A stretch of 35,329 bases of DNA from Eubacteriales bacterium (GCA_030524225.1 JAUNGV010000025.1:1-35329); one strand, 5' to 3'; shown: positions 14,938 to 24,500, counted from the first letter of the stretch. Notes: a model not told the origin generated them from the sequence alone. Program-made: numbers and translations.

Positions 14938-16613
14938 GAGAAGAACATCAGGCAATCTGGGAAAATATCCTGTATCGGGACAAAAAGAGCTGGGGGCTGG
15001 CGGCAGTGTTTGGTACAGGCCTCTCCACCGCGCTGGCGTTCGGGGAGAATCTGGAGCGCTACGGGAGTCTGCCGCTGTCCAACCGGGCGATGTGGATGAG
15101 AATTGTGCTGGTCGCCGTCGTGGTGACGGTTGTGACTGTTTTCCTCTGGAGTGTGCTGCAGGAATTTCAGGAGAGGCGCAGGGACGCCGCTTCGCGCGAG
15201 CGCCGCAGACATTCGCTCTTTGCCGGGTGGGATGCTCTCGCGCCCCAGACACGCAGTCTGCTGCTCTGGCTCCTTCTGATGCTCTGCTATTTTGTGGTGC
15301 TGATGGCCGTCTACCCCGGCTTTTTTGTCTATGACGCGCAGGATGAGCTGACGATGGTGGAGACGCGGCAGTTTACGACGCATCACCCCCTGTTTCATGT
15401 ACTGCTGCTGGGAGGGGTAATCACCGGTGTGCATCATCTGACCGGCTCGTACAATCTCGGGATTTTCTGCTACAGTCTGCTGCAGATGAGTGTGATGGCG
15501 GCGTCGCTCGTAACGCTTCTGGATTATCTTCGCCGGAAGGGAATCCGGCGCTGGATCCGCATGGTGTCCGTTCTGTTTTTCGGATTCTGCCCGACGGTGG
15601 TGATGTTTGTGCTCTGTACCGCCAAGGACTCTCTGTTCAGCGCGTTTCTGCTGCTGCTCACGGTTTCTCTGCTGGAGATGTTCGCAGAGCCGGAGATGTT
15701 CTGGCAGTCCCGGAGAAAGAGGATCCTGTTTCTGCTGTCGGCGGCAGGAATGATGCTGCTCCGGCACAATGGCGCGTATGCCTTCCTCGTGTTTCTGCTT
15801 TTTCTGATCGGATGGAGCAGAGGATTCCGGAGGAAAGCGGCGGTTCTCTGGGGAGGGGCCTTCGTTCTGTTTCTGGCGGCGACAATGGTGATGACGGCGT
15901 CGATGCGCGCCACGAGCGATGAGAATCAGGAGATTCTGACGGTTCCGATCCAGCAGCTCGCCCGCACGTTTGTCTATAACGGAGAGGATTTCTCCGCCGC
16001 AGATAGAGAAGCGATGCTGGAGCTGATGCCGGAGGAGGACTGGAAACGGTATACCCCCAAGCTCTCGGATCCGGTCAAAGTCCATTTTAACAACGCGGCG
16101 TTTGAGGAAGATCCGGGGAAATATCTCTCGCTCTGGCTGCGGATGGGCGTAAAACACCCGCTCACGTACCTGAATGCGTGGTTTCTGACGTCCTACGGAT
16201 ACTGGTATCCAAATGCGGTGATCGACTGTTACCGCGGAAACACGGTGTTTACCTATACCTATCGGGACAGTTCGTACTTTGGGTTTGAGACAGAACTGCC
16301 AGGAGAGAGGGAGAGCAGGATTCCGTGGCTGAATGAGCTCTATCGCCAGTTCTCGCTGGAAAAATGGCCGCAGACGACGCCGGTCGTTCATCTGTTCTTC
16401 TCTCCGGCGGTTCTGTTCTGGCTGTTTGCCTTTGCGATGCTCTACTGTATCGATCGCGGCTGTCATGTTCCGTGCCGGGCCATGTTTCCTGTTTTTCTGG
16501 TCTGGCTGACCGTTTTGCTGGGGCCGTGTTCGCTCGTGCGCTATGTGGTGATTCTGTGGTTTGCTGCGCCGCTGTTTCTGGCGTTTCTGTTCAACGCGGA
16601 AAGGTTCCGGTAG
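14925..16613 (+). CDS. DUF6020-like polytopic membrane protein
   Basis: This 562-residue protein has about 11 helices. YPGFFVYDAQDEL (acids at 137, 140 and 141), a downstream TTHHPLFHVLLLG segment and LCTAKDSLFS match what I recall of DUF6020 proteins. These are GT-C-like membrane proteins found in Firmicutes glycan loci. The acidic loop after a helix suggests a catalytic site facing outward. The gene overlaps the polyprenyl-phosphate GT2, so it is the best candidate to use that enzyme's lipid-linked sugar. GAGGA lies nine bases before the ATG at 14925. A second ATG at 14934 overlaps the GT2 stop as ATGA and is an alternative start. The activity is inferred, not read from the sequence. Confidence 0.65.
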   Translation: MESMREEHQAIWENILYRDKKSWGLAAVFGTGLSTALAFGENLERYGSLPLSNRAMWMRIVLVAVVVTVVTVFLWSVLQEFQERRRDAASRERRRHSLFAGWDALAPQTRSLLLWLLLMLCYFVVLMAVYPGFFVYDAQDELTMVETRQFTTHHPLFHVLLLGGVITGVHHLTGSYNLGIFCYSLLQMSVMAASLVTLLDYLRRKGIRRWIRMVSVLFFGFCPTVVMFVLCTAKDSLFSAFLLLLTVSLLEMFAEPEMFWQSRRKRILFLLSAAGMMLLRHNGAYAFLVFLLFLIGWSRGFRRKAAVLWGGAFVLFLAATMVMTASMRATSDENQEILTVPIQQLARTFVYNGEDFSAADREAMLELMPEEDWKRYTPKLSDPVKVHFNNAAFEEDPGKYLSLWLRMGVKHPLTYLNAWFLTSYGYWYPNAVIDCYRGNTVFTYTYRDSSYFGFETELPGERESRIPWLNELYRQFSLEKWPQTTPVVHLFFSPAVLFWLFAFAMLYCIDRGCHVPCRAMFPVFLVWLTVLLGPCSLVRYVVILWFAAPLFLAFLFNAERFR

Positions 16614-16755
16614 CGCCGGGTTCACCGATAACGCGGCGTTCGAAGTTTCGGCAGCGTTGGGTTCACCGGCAGCGATCCGCGGCCGGAAATGATTTTCGAG
16701 GATGTTCCGGCGCGGCCGGAGACAGGGCAGCTTCGACAGGGAGGTAAGTGTAAGT

Positions 16756-19662
16756 ATGCTTCGTAAAATTGTGGAAAAGAAAACGGCTGTCTCCGGAATG
16801 ATTCTGCTGCTGATGGCGGTGCTTCTGCTCTCGGTGTGGCCGCTGCGCCTCTGGACGGAGGATGTGACGCTGGCGGGAGCGGGAGAGGTTATCAGTGTCT
16901 CGGAGGATGTCAATGCGGGGAACGATGTCGGGGAGAGCTTTACGGCTTCCTACGATCATCTGCAGACCATCGCGGTCCGGGTGGAAGAGGTGCACGCGGG
17001 CGGAGCGGTGAATTTCAGACTGTTCGGGCTGCGGGACGGGCAGCAGGCGCTTCTCGCGGAGGAGACGGTGACGCTGCGCGCGGGCCAGCTGCCGGGGTAT
17101 GTGGAAATCCCACTCGATGTCGATCTGGAACCGGGCGGGACGTACACTTATCTGCTGGAAACCGATGAGGCGGCGTTTACGGTCGGGTATCAGGCGGCGG
17201 ACGGCGGTCTTTCCCAGGGGCTGATCACGGAGAAAGAAGCGCCGGCTTATCTCGGCGCGTTTCACCACGATACGACGGTGGACGGGGTGGCGCTCGTTTC
17301 CCGCTTTGTGTACCGGATGCCGCTGCGCAAGCTGGCGAGCGCGGGGGCGATGGCGGTGATTCTGGCGGCAGGACTGCTGGCTGCCGCAGCGGCGCAGCTC
17401 TTTTACCGCAGGTATCCGGAGCGCAACCGTCTTCTCTCTCTGGAATCCGTCCTTCGCTGGACACTGACGCCCTTTGTGGTTGCGGCCGGCGCCGCGGCGG
17501 TGATCGCGGTGGGGCCTCTGCAGCTCTTTGACAGGAGGATTTCGGATATTCTGTTCTATGAGCTGGGCATTCTGCTGACGACGCTGCTGGCCCTGTATGC
17601 GCTCTGGCATGACAGAACCGGCCGGCCGCCGCTTCTGGATCGGGAGATTATCCTGAAAAACTGGAAGCACTGGCTGCAGTCCGTTCTGATTGCGGCGGAG
17701 CTTGCGTTCTGCTGTGAGTATATGAACGCGCTCTATGACCTGCAGCACACACTGGCGGAGAGAAAGATGGCGATCGCCTTTCTGCTGGTGATTCTTGTGA
17801 CATACCGCGGGCAGGAACTGTGGAATATGATCAATCTGGTCTATGTGGTTCCAGCAGTCATTATTTCTCTCGTTTACTACAGGACGTATGCGCTCGACGC
17901 GGCGCAGAAGGAGTATGAGCAGCACAATCTGGCGCTGCGGCTGGGAATCACCGCTCTTGTTCTGCTGGGTCTGGTTCTGATCAATACGGCGCGGCTGCTG
18001 GCGACGGACTGGAAAAACCGGAGAGCGCCGCGGAGTGCGGTGCGCCCGGAGCACGGGGCGGGAGTATCCGCTTCGGCGGGGCAGCCGGCAGGGCGGGGCA
18101 AACGCCGTCCGTCCGCGCCCGCTGCCGCTGTCTTTTCGGCGCTGACCGGTCAGAAGAGCTACCTGACTGTTCTGACGGTGCTGTTTGCCATGCTTGTGAT
18201 TCTGCGCAATACGAGATGGTGGACGGTGGTGCTCGCGGCGGGTTACGGTCTCTTTTATGTGCGCTTTGCCCACTGGAAGGGGAGGAGCAGATGGCTGACA
18301 AATGTCTGCCGCGGCGTCTGTCTGCAGTTTATCGCGATGGTGGTTTACTGTCTCCTGCACCGGTATTATATGTCGTTTCTGTACACGCGCTTTTCCATGG
18401 ATTTTCATACCGTGACGATCACGGCGGCCTATCTGACCGTGGTGGAGGCGGCGGTGTTCGTTCTCTTTCTGGAGAAGTGGAGAAAGCAGACGGGACGTCC
18501 GTTTCGCAGGATTGCGGCGGCGGTCTGGAAGGAGGCGGTTCTGCTGGGCGTAGCCTCTTCCTATCTGCTGATGACGATGTCACGCACCGGCGTCGCGGCG
18601 GTGGGCGCGACCGCGCTTGTTCTGCTGATTGCCATGGCGCTTGGGATGCGGAGCAGAGCGGCGGTTTCCGGACAGCCGGCTGCGGCTTCCCGGCATACGG
18701 CTGCAGCACAGGGCGCGGAAATCCGGCGCGGAACGCAGGGAACGGCGGCGCGGGGGACTCGCTGGGCGGCTCTTGCAGTCGCGGCGATGGCTGCGGCAAC
18801 GGTCGCGGTATTCCCGATGATCTTTACGGCACAGCGGATTATCCCGGCCGTGGTGGGCGAGCCGAAGCTCTTTGAGATCGAATCGTATCCGGATGAGGTG
18901 ATGCGCAACCGGCACTGGGATTCCATGTATTATATCTGCCTGGAACGGTTCGGGCAGGTGTTCGGGACGAAGATGTTCGGACTGCCGGAGGGATCCTATG
19001 ATTTCTACGGGGATTCCCAGGAGAGTGCGCAGGCGCAGAACAGCGCGCCGGAGACGGGAGAGAGCGCTCTCGCGGCCGGAAGCGGACAGCCGGGGCAGAG
19101 TCCGGAGACGCCCGTGCTTTCGGTGGCGGACAGCGGTCTGCTGGTGGCCTCCGCGCAGGAGACGCCGCCGGGAACGGCTGCGGAGGATGCCGGAAACGGC
19201 GACGGAAACAGCGGCGCGGCAGAGGCGGCGGAGACGGCGGATTCCGCCACGGCGCCTTCAGAACCACAGGAGGGCGGGGACTACACCAACGGACGGCTCT
19301 CGATTTACCGATCCTATCTGGAGCAGCTGAATCTCTTCGGACACGACGGGATGGGGGCGACGCTGGAGGACGGGAGCACCGCGGTGCACGCGCACAACGT
19401 TTTCCTGCAGGTGGCGTACGATCACGGTATTTTCGCAGGCCTCTGGTTTGCACTGTTTCTTCTTTTGACATTTATCCGCGCCTGCCTATACTATAGTAGG
19501 ATGAGGGGAGAGCGGAAATATACCCTGCTGCCGCTGGCGGCGGTGACGGCGTTCGGCGCGGCCGGCATGGTGGAGTGGGTGTTCGTGCTCTGCAATCCGA
19601 TGACGGTGCTGCTGTTCTATGCGATTGCGCCGCTTCTTATGAATTTTGGGAAAAACAAGTGA
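16756..19662 (+). CDS. O-antigen ligase/Wzy-like polymerase with N-terminal extracytoplasmic domain
   Basis: This 968-residue protein probably polymerises repeat units or ligates the finished glycan. Residues 10-30 form one helix. Residues about 35-195 form a beta-rich, jelly-roll-like domain outside the membrane (for example TVTLRAGQLPGYVEIPLDVDL). About 12 helices follow. A late loop carries NGRLSIYRSYLEQL (845-858) and VHAHNVFLQVAYDHG, with His878 and His880. This matches the RL-x-W/Y and HAHN motifs of the Wzy_C/O-antigen-ligase family. A low-complexity Ala/Gly/Glu/Pro linker of about 85 residues (753-840) lies inside that loop. The family size is usually 400-550 residues, so this one is about twice as long. 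The start is the ATG at 16756, with GGGAGG 11 bases upstream. Confidence 0.78.
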   Translation: MLRKIVEKKTAVSGMILLLMAVLLLSVWPLRLWTEDVTLAGAGEVISVSEDVNAGNDVGESFTASYDHLQTIAVRVEEVHAGGAVNFRLFGLRDGQQALLAEETVTLRAGQLPGYVEIPLDVDLEPGGTYTYLLETDEAAFTVGYQAADGGLSQGLITEKEAPAYLGAFHHDTTVDGVALVSRFVYRMPLRKLASAGAMAVILAAGLLAAAAAQLFYRRYPERNRLLSLESVLRWTLTPFVVAAGAAAVIAVGPLQLFDRRISDILFYELGILLTTLLALYALWHDRTGRPPLLDREIILKNWKHWLQSVLIAAELAFCCEYMNALYDLQHTLAERKMAIAFLLVILVTYRGQELWNMINLVYVVPAVIISLVYYRTYALDAAQKEYEQHNLALRLGITALVLLGLVLINTARLLATDWKNRRAPRSAVRPEHGAGVSASAGQPAGRGKRRPSAPAAAVFSALTGQKSYLTVLTVLFAMLVILRNTRWWTVVLAAGYGLFYVRFAHWKGRSRWLTNVCRGVCLQFIAMVVYCLLHRYYMSFLYTRFSMDFHTVTITAAYLTVVEAAVFVLFLEKWRKQTGRPFRRIAAAVWKEAVLLGVASSYLLMTMSRTGVAAVGATALVLLIAMALGMRSRAAVSGQPAAASRHTAAAQGAEIRRGTQGTAARGTRWAALAVAAMAAATVAVFPMIFTAQRIIPAVVGEPKLFEIESYPDEVMRNRHWDSMYYICLERFGQVFGTKMFGLPEGSYDFYGDSQESAQAQNSAPETGESALAAGSGQPGQSPETPVLSVADSGLLVASAQETPPGTAAEDAGNGDGNSGAAEAAETADSATAPSEPQEGGDYTNGRLSIYRSYLEQLNLFGHDGMGATLEDGSTAVHAHNVFLQVAYDHGIFAGLWFALFLLLTFIRACLYYSRMRGERKYTLLPLAAVTAFGAAGMVEWVFVLCNPMTVLLFYAIAPLLMNFGKNK

Positions 19663-19672
19663 GGATGGAAAA

Positions 19673-21595
19673 GTGCATCAGGACAAGAAGCCCAGAAAGC
19701 CTTTCAATTATAAACTGTTCTACCGGCGCACCGCGCTGATTATCTACGATATTCTGAGCGTGATACTGGCCAGCTATCTCGCGATTCTCGTGCGGTACGA
19801 GTTCCATATGAATCAGATTCCGCGTCACTTTCTGGATCCGATCACGAACTTTCTGCCGGTGAATATCGCGGTGACGCTGGCGATTTTCTATCTGTTCAAA
19901 ATGTATCACAGTCTCTGGGCGTTTGCGGGGGAGACAGAGCTGCAGAATCTTGTGATTTCCTGTGTGCTCTCCGGTGTGGTCAATGCGGGACTGCTCCAGT
20001 TCTTCCGCATTCAGAACCAGCCGGTGCCCCAGAGCTACTATTTTCTGTACGTTTTTTTCCTGATTACCTTTATCTTTGCGAGCCGGTTTTCCTACCGGTT
20101 CCTGCGCAGCTTAAAGCACAAGAACGAGAACCGCAAGAATTCGACGGCGGTCATGGTGATCGGCGCGGGAGAGGCGGCGAATGTCATCATCAAGGAGATC
20201 ATCAACAGCCATTTTTCCACGATGGTCATCCGCTGCATCATCGACGACGATCCCGGGAAATGGGGGCGCTATATCCAGGGCATCAAGGTGGTCGGTGGAC
20301 GGGATAAGATCATCGAGTGCGCCGATACCTACGGAATTGACGAGATCGTGATTGCGATGCCGTCGGTCTCCCGCCAGAATATGAGGGATATCCTCTCGAT
20401 CTGCAAGGAGACGCACTGCAAGCTGCGCTCCCTTCCGGGAATGTATCAGCTCGTCAACGGGGAGGTCAACGTCAGCAAGCTGCGGGACGTGGAGGTGGAG
20501 GATCTGCTGGGCCGCGAACCGGTGGAAGTGGATCTGAACTCGATTATCGGCTATGTGCGGGGCAAGGTTGTGCTCGTGACGGGGGGCGGCGGTTCCATCG
20601 GCAGCGAGCTCTGCCGGCAGATCGCGGGACACGGCCCGAAGCAGCTGGTGATTCTTGATATCTATGAGAACAGCGCTTATGATATTCAGCAGGAGCTGGT
20701 GAAAAAGTATCCGGAATTAAACCTCGTCGTGCTGATCGCGTCGGTGCGCAATACGAAGCGGATCAACTGGATCTTCGAGCATTACAGGCCGGATATCGTC
20801 TACCACGCGGCGGCGCACAAGCACGTTCCGCTGATGGAGGTCAGTCCCTGCGAGGCGATCAAGAACAATGTGTTCGGCACATGGAAGACGGCGACGGCGG
20901 CGGCCATGAACGGAACGGAGCGCTTTGTGATGATTTCTACGGACAAGGCGGTGAACCCGACGAACATTATGGGGGCGAGCAAGCGGATCTGCGAGATGAT
21001 CATCCAGACGTTCAACAAGCACTACGAGACGAATTTCGTGGCGGTGCGCTTCGGGAATGTCCTGGGCAGCAACGGCAGCGTGATCCCGCTCTTTAAAAAG
21101 CAGATTGCGGCGGGCGGCCCGGTGACGGTGACAGACCCGAATATCATCCGTTATTTCATGACGATTCCGGAGGCCGTCTCCCTCGTGCTGCAGGCGGGGG
21201 CCTACGCGAAGGGCGGTGAGATCTTCGTTCTCGATATGGGCGAGCCGGTGCGGATTCTGGATCTGGCGGAGAACCTGATCAAGCTCTCCGGCTATAAGGT
21301 GGGAGAGGATATCAAGATTGAGTTTACCGGCCTTCGTCCCGGCGAGAAGCTTTACGAGGAAATGCTGATGTCGGAGGAGGGAATGAAGGAGACGGCGAAC
21401 CGCCAGATCCATATCGGCAGGCCGATCCAGCTGGACGAGATGCGTTTCTTCGGGCAGCTGAGCGCGCTGAAGGAGGCGGCCAATACAGAATCGCCGGAGA
21501 TCCGGAGACTGGTGCAGGAGATTGTAACGACCTACCGGGATCCGAAGGAAGTCAATGAGAAGGCGGCGGATAAGTACGGAATCCACGCGCAGTAG
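19673..21595 (+). CDS. UDP-N-acetylhexosamine 4,6-dehydratase, membrane type (PglF/CapD/WbpM)
   Basis: This 640-residue enzyme should convert UDP-GlcNAc (or a close relative) to a UDP-4-keto-6-deoxy sugar, the first step towards bacillosamine or AATGal. Four N-terminal helices (about 20-150) are followed by a CoA-binding-like Rossmann segment starting AVMVIGAGEAANVI. The catalytic SDR domain starts with TGGGGSIGSE (303-312). The active site shows STDK near 422-425 and Met433-x3-Lys437 instead of the common YxxxK. That Ser-Met-Lys arrangement is known for WbpM/PglF-type dehydratases. TGLRPGEKLYEEML near the end is the family tail signature. I chose the GTG at 19673, ten bases after the upstream stop, with GAGGATGG in front. 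Confidence 0.88.
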   Translation: MHQDKKPRKPFNYKLFYRRTALIIYDILSVILASYLAILVRYEFHMNQIPRHFLDPITNFLPVNIAVTLAIFYLFKMYHSLWAFAGETELQNLVISCVLSGVVNAGLLQFFRIQNQPVPQSYYFLYVFFLITFIFASRFSYRFLRSLKHKNENRKNSTAVMVIGAGEAANVIIKEIINSHFSTMVIRCIIDDDPGKWGRYIQGIKVVGGRDKIIECADTYGIDEIVIAMPSVSRQNMRDILSICKETHCKLRSLPGMYQLVNGEVNVSKLRDVEVEDLLGREPVEVDLNSIIGYVRGKVVLVTGGGGSIGSELCRQIAGHGPKQLVILDIYENSAYDIQQELVKKYPELNLVVLIASVRNTKRINWIFEHYRPDIVYHAAAHKHVPLMEVSPCEAIKNNVFGTWKTATAAAMNGTERFVMISTDKAVNPTNIMGASKRICEMIIQTFNKHYETNFVAVRFGNVLGSNGSVIPLFKKQIAAGGPVTVTDPNIIRYFMTIPEAVSLVLQAGAYAKGGEIFVLDMGEPVRILDLAENLIKLSGYKVGEDIKIEFTGLRPGEKLYEEMLMSEEGMKETANRQIHIGRPIQLDEMRFFGQLSALKEAANTESPEIRRLVQEIVTTYRDPKEVNEKAADKYGIHAQ

Positions 21596-21677
21596 CGGGG
21601 ATTTTCCATGCGGCGAATGGACGCAAATAGATGCGAATGATGCGGCTGACAGGCCGCGGCAGGGAGGAAACAGGAAG

Positions 21678-22838
21678 ATGGCTGACAGGAAAATTTATCT
21701 GGCGAGTCCCACGATGCACGGTGACGAGCAGAGGTTCGTGCAGGAGGCGTTCGATACGAACTGGGTTGCGCCTCTGGGACCGAATGTCAATGGCTTTGAG
21801 GAGGAGATGGCGGCTTATGCGGGGACGTCCCATGCGGCGGCTCTCGACTCGGGGACGGCGGCCCTCCATCTGGCGATGAAGCTGCTCGGCGTGCAGGAGG
21901 GCGACTATGTAATGTGCTCATCGCTCACCTTTGCCGCCAGCTGTAATCCGATTACCTATGAGAAAGCGACGCCGGTATTCATCGATTCGGAGCCGGGGAC
22001 ATGGAATATGAGCCCTGAGGCACTTCGGCGCGCGCTGGAGAAGTATCCGCATCCCAAAGCGGTGGAGTGCGTGCATCTCTACGGCACGCCGGCCAGAATC
22101 GATGAGATTATGGAGATCTGCGAGGAGTACGGCGTTCCGTTTCTCGAGGACGCGGCGGAATCGCTGGGCAGCACCTATTCCTCGGAGCGTCTGGGACAGA
22201 CGAAAATGACGGGAACCTTCGGCAGATTCGGCGCCTACTCCTTTAACGGCAATAAGATCATCACGACCTCGGGCGGCGGGATGCTCGTCTCCGGGGACGG
22301 GGAGGCGATTCAGAAGGCGCGCTTCCTCTCGACGCAGGCCAGAGATCCCGCGCGCTGGTATCAGCACTCCCGGATCGGCTATAATTACCGGATGAGTAAT
22401 ATCACGGCGGGAATCGGCAGGGGACAGCTCCTGCACATCGGCGAGCATATCACGCGCAAGCGGGAGATCTACGAGACGTACCGGAACGCGTTTGCGGATA
22501 TCGACGCGATCACGCTGAATCCGATGAATCCCAGGGGAGAGGCGAACTGCTGGCTGACCGGTATGGTGATTGACAGGGACTGCCCGGTGACGCCGGATCA
22601 GGTGATGGACGCCCTGCAGGCGGCCAATATCGAGTCGAGACCGATCTGGAAGCCGATGCACCTGCAGCCTGTTTATGCGGACGCGCCGTTCTTTGCGGAT
22701 CCGCAGGGCGCGGAGAACGGGACCGGTTCCGTCTCGGCGGACATTTTTGAACGGGGACTGTGTCTTCCGAGCGATATCAAGAACACGCCGGAGGAGATGG
22801 AAGAGATCATCGGCATAGTGAGAGGATTGTTCTGCTAG
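21678..22838 (+). CDS. DegT/DnrJ/EryC1/StrS aminotransferase (PglE/WcfR-like)
   Basis: This 386-residue PLP enzyme should aminate the 4-keto sugar made by the upstream dehydratase, giving UDP-4-amino-4,6-dideoxy-HexNAc. KIYLASPTMHGDEQRFVQEAFDTNW followed by APLGPNVNGFEEEM is the typical start of this group. DSGTAALHLAMKLLGV and EDAAESLGS are PLP-site motifs. The Schiff-base lysine is Lys193 in SFNGNKIIT. The sugar stereochemistry (bacillosamine-type gluco or AATGal-type galacto) cannot be read by eye. The ATG at 21678 has AGGGAGG ten bases upstream; an open frame further upstream is not supported. The spacing to neighbours (82 and 40 bases) suits one operon. Confidence 0.86.
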   Translation: MADRKIYLASPTMHGDEQRFVQEAFDTNWVAPLGPNVNGFEEEMAAYAGTSHAAALDSGTAALHLAMKLLGVQEGDYVMCSSLTFAASCNPITYEKATPVFIDSEPGTWNMSPEALRRALEKYPHPKAVECVHLYGTPARIDEIMEICEEYGVPFLEDAAESLGSTYSSERLGQTKMTGTFGRFGAYSFNGNKIITTSGGGMLVSGDGEAIQKARFLSTQARDPARWYQHSRIGYNYRMSNITAGIGRGQLLHIGEHITRKREIYETYRNAFADIDAITLNPMNPRGEANCWLTGMVIDRDCPVTPDQVMDALQAANIESRPIWKPMHLQPVYADAPFFADPQGAENGTGSVSADIFERGLCLPSDIKNTPEEMEEIIGIVRGLFC

Positions 22839-22878
22839 AACGGCGCAGGCGGAGCAAAGGACGGCGGAGGCATATTTT

Positions 22879-23511
22879 ATGTACAGAAACTATATCAAGC
22901 GCGCCCTCGACTTTATTCTGGCGCTGCTGGGGCTGGTGATTCTGAGCCCTGTCTATCTGATTCTGATTCTTCTTGTGCGTATAAAGCTGGGCTCCCCCGT
23001 TTTTTTCGGACAGGAGAGGCCGGGATACCAGGAGAAAATTTTCCGGCTGCACAAGTTCAGAACCATGACGGACGCCAGAGATGAAAACGGAAAGCTCCTG
23101 CCCGACCGGGAGAGGCTGACGAAGTTCGGCAGACTTCTGCGCAGAACGAGCCTCGACGAGCTGCCGGAGCTGGTGAATATCTTAAAGGGTGAGATGAGCT
23201 TCATCGGGCCGCGGCCGCTCCTGCCGGAGTACCTGCCGTATTACACGCAGGAGGAGAGGCTGCGTCACACGGTTCGGCCGGGACTGACGGGGCTGGCACA
23301 GGCGAGCGGCAGGAATCTCGTGAACTGGGACAGGCGGCTGGCCTATGATGTGGAATATGTGAAGGGGCTTTCCTTTGCGATGGACTGCCGGGTGATCGTC
23401 AAGACGGTGCAGACCGTGTTTGGCCATTCGGAGACGGTGGCGGATGATACGAATGCGGCGGAGGGGAATTTCGCTGAGATCCGCAGAAAGCGGATGGAGG
23501 AGCAGGGATGA
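22879..23511 (+). CDS. Undecaprenyl-phosphate phosphoglycosyltransferase (PglC/WcfS type)
   Basis: This 210-residue monotopic membrane enzyme transfers a sugar phosphate from a UDP-sugar to undecaprenyl phosphate, starting assembly of the lipid-linked oligosaccharide. An N-terminal re-entrant helix (residues 8-32, LDFILALLGLVILSPVYLIL) is followed by HKFRTMTDA and the catalytic Asp93-Glu94 pair in SLDELPEL. FIGPRPLLPEYLPYY and RPGLTGLAQASGRN are the other conserved blocks. It is the short PglC-size form and not the long WbaP form. GGAGG lies nine bases before the ATG. It follows the dehydratase and aminotransferase genes, so the 4-amino sugar they make is its likely substrate. The stop codon overlaps the next start. 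Confidence 0.9.
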   Translation: MYRNYIKRALDFILALLGLVILSPVYLILILLVRIKLGSPVFFGQERPGYQEKIFRLHKFRTMTDARDENGKLLPDRERLTKFGRLLRRTSLDELPELVNILKGEMSFIGPRPLLPEYLPYYTQEERLRHTVRPGLTGLAQASGRNLVNWDRRLAYDVEYVKGLSFAMDCRVIVKTVQTVFGHSETVADDTNAAEGNFAEIRRKRMEEQG

Positions 23512-24500
23512 ACATTCTGATTCTCAGCGCGGGGACGCGCAACAAAGTAGTGCAGTACTACAGGCAGGCGCTGGCAGGACGCGGCCGGGTGATTGCGACG
23601 GACTGCTCGCCGTATGCGCCGGCCATTTATGAGGCGGATGCGTATGAGATCGTCCCGCGCATGACGGAGCCGGGGTATCTCGATGTGATTCTCTCCCTCG
23701 TGCGCAAGTGGGAGGCGGCGGGATGCTTCTCCCTGATCGATCCGGAACTCTCGCTGCTGGCCAGAGAAAGAGAGCGCTTCGAGGCGCTGGGCTGCACGCC
23801 GATGATCTCTCCTTACAATCTCGTGGAGACCTGCTTTCACAAATACCGGATGGCGGGGCTCTTTGCGGAATGCGGGCTGCCGACGGCGAAGTGTTACCTC
23901 TCGCTGGAAGAGTTCGACGCGGCGCTGGAACGGGGAGAGATCTCCTATCCGGTCTTTGCGAAACCGGAGGACGGGAGCGCGAGCCTGAACATCAGCCAAG
24001 TGTATGACCGGAAGGAGCTGTCTGTTCTGTTTGAGCGCCATGAGAATCTGATGATTCAGGAATTCATGGATGGGCAGGAGTATGGAGCCGACGTCTACGT
24101 CGATATGGTCAGCGGACAGTGCACGGCGATCTTTCTGAAAAAGAAGCTGCGTATGCGGGCGGGAGAGACGGATAAATCGGTCTCGGTACATGATCCGGCT
24201 CTCTTTGAGACGATCCGCCGCTTTGTGGAGCGGGCGGGCTTTCGCGGGCAGATCGACATCGATATTTTTGACGTCGGGGGGACGTATTACTTCTCCGAGG
24301 TCAATCCGCGTTACGGAGGAGGCTATCCCCACGCCTATTGCTGCGGCGTGGATACACCGTCGATGTATGTGCGCAATCTGTCCGGAGAAGCGTGTGAGCC
24401 GGAGATCGGCGCGTATGAGGACGGCGTCTGCATGATGAAATACAATGAACTTTCCGTGCGCAGGATAGCGGACGGGGTGAATGAGGCGTACAGCGTATGA
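23508..24500 (+). CDS. ATP-grasp ligase of the carbamoyl-phosphate-synthase-like type
   Basis: This 330-residue protein has an N-terminal Rossmann-like domain (MNILILSAGTRNKVVQYYRQAL) and an ATP-grasp fold. Visible elements are FAKPEDGSASLNIS (phosphate-binding loop), NLMIQEFMDGQEYGADVYVD, and DIDIFDVGGTYYFSEVNPRYGGG, where Glu264 and Asn266 should bind magnesium. Such enzymes activate a carboxylate with ATP and join it to an amine. Its substrate is unknown. It overlaps its neighbours by four bases on both sides (ATGA), so it is tightly coupled to the PglC-like and GT4 genes. It sits where a PglD acetyltransferase would be expected, which suggests the 4-amino sugar may receive an amide-linked amino acid or acid. 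That is inference. Confidence 0.8.
   Translation: MNILILSAGTRNKVVQYYRQALAGRGRVIATDCSPYAPAIYEADAYEIVPRMTEPGYLDVILSLVRKWEAAGCFSLIDPELSLLARERERFEALGCTPMISPYNLVETCFHKYRMAGLFAECGLPTAKCYLSLEEFDAALERGEISYPVFAKPEDGSASLNISQVYDRKELSVLFERHENLMIQEFMDGQEYGADVYVDMVSGQCTAIFLKKKLRMRAGETDKSVSVHDPALFETIRRFVERAGFRGQIDIDIFDVGGTYYFSEVNPRYGGGYPHAYCCGVDTPSMYVRNLSGEACEPEIGAYEDGVCMMKYNELSVRRIADGVNEAYSV

Noticed and set aside
16613-16668. Two 15-bp direct repeats (GCGCCGGGTTCACCG-like) before the Wzy-like gene
   Set aside because: They are short, with two mismatches, in GC-rich DNA, so chance or local duplication is enough to explain them.
14718-18408. Two large minus-strand frames opposite the GT2, DUF6020-like and Wzy-like genes
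   Set aside because: They are codon-bias shadows with high His/Arg/Gln content and no ribosome sites or domains.
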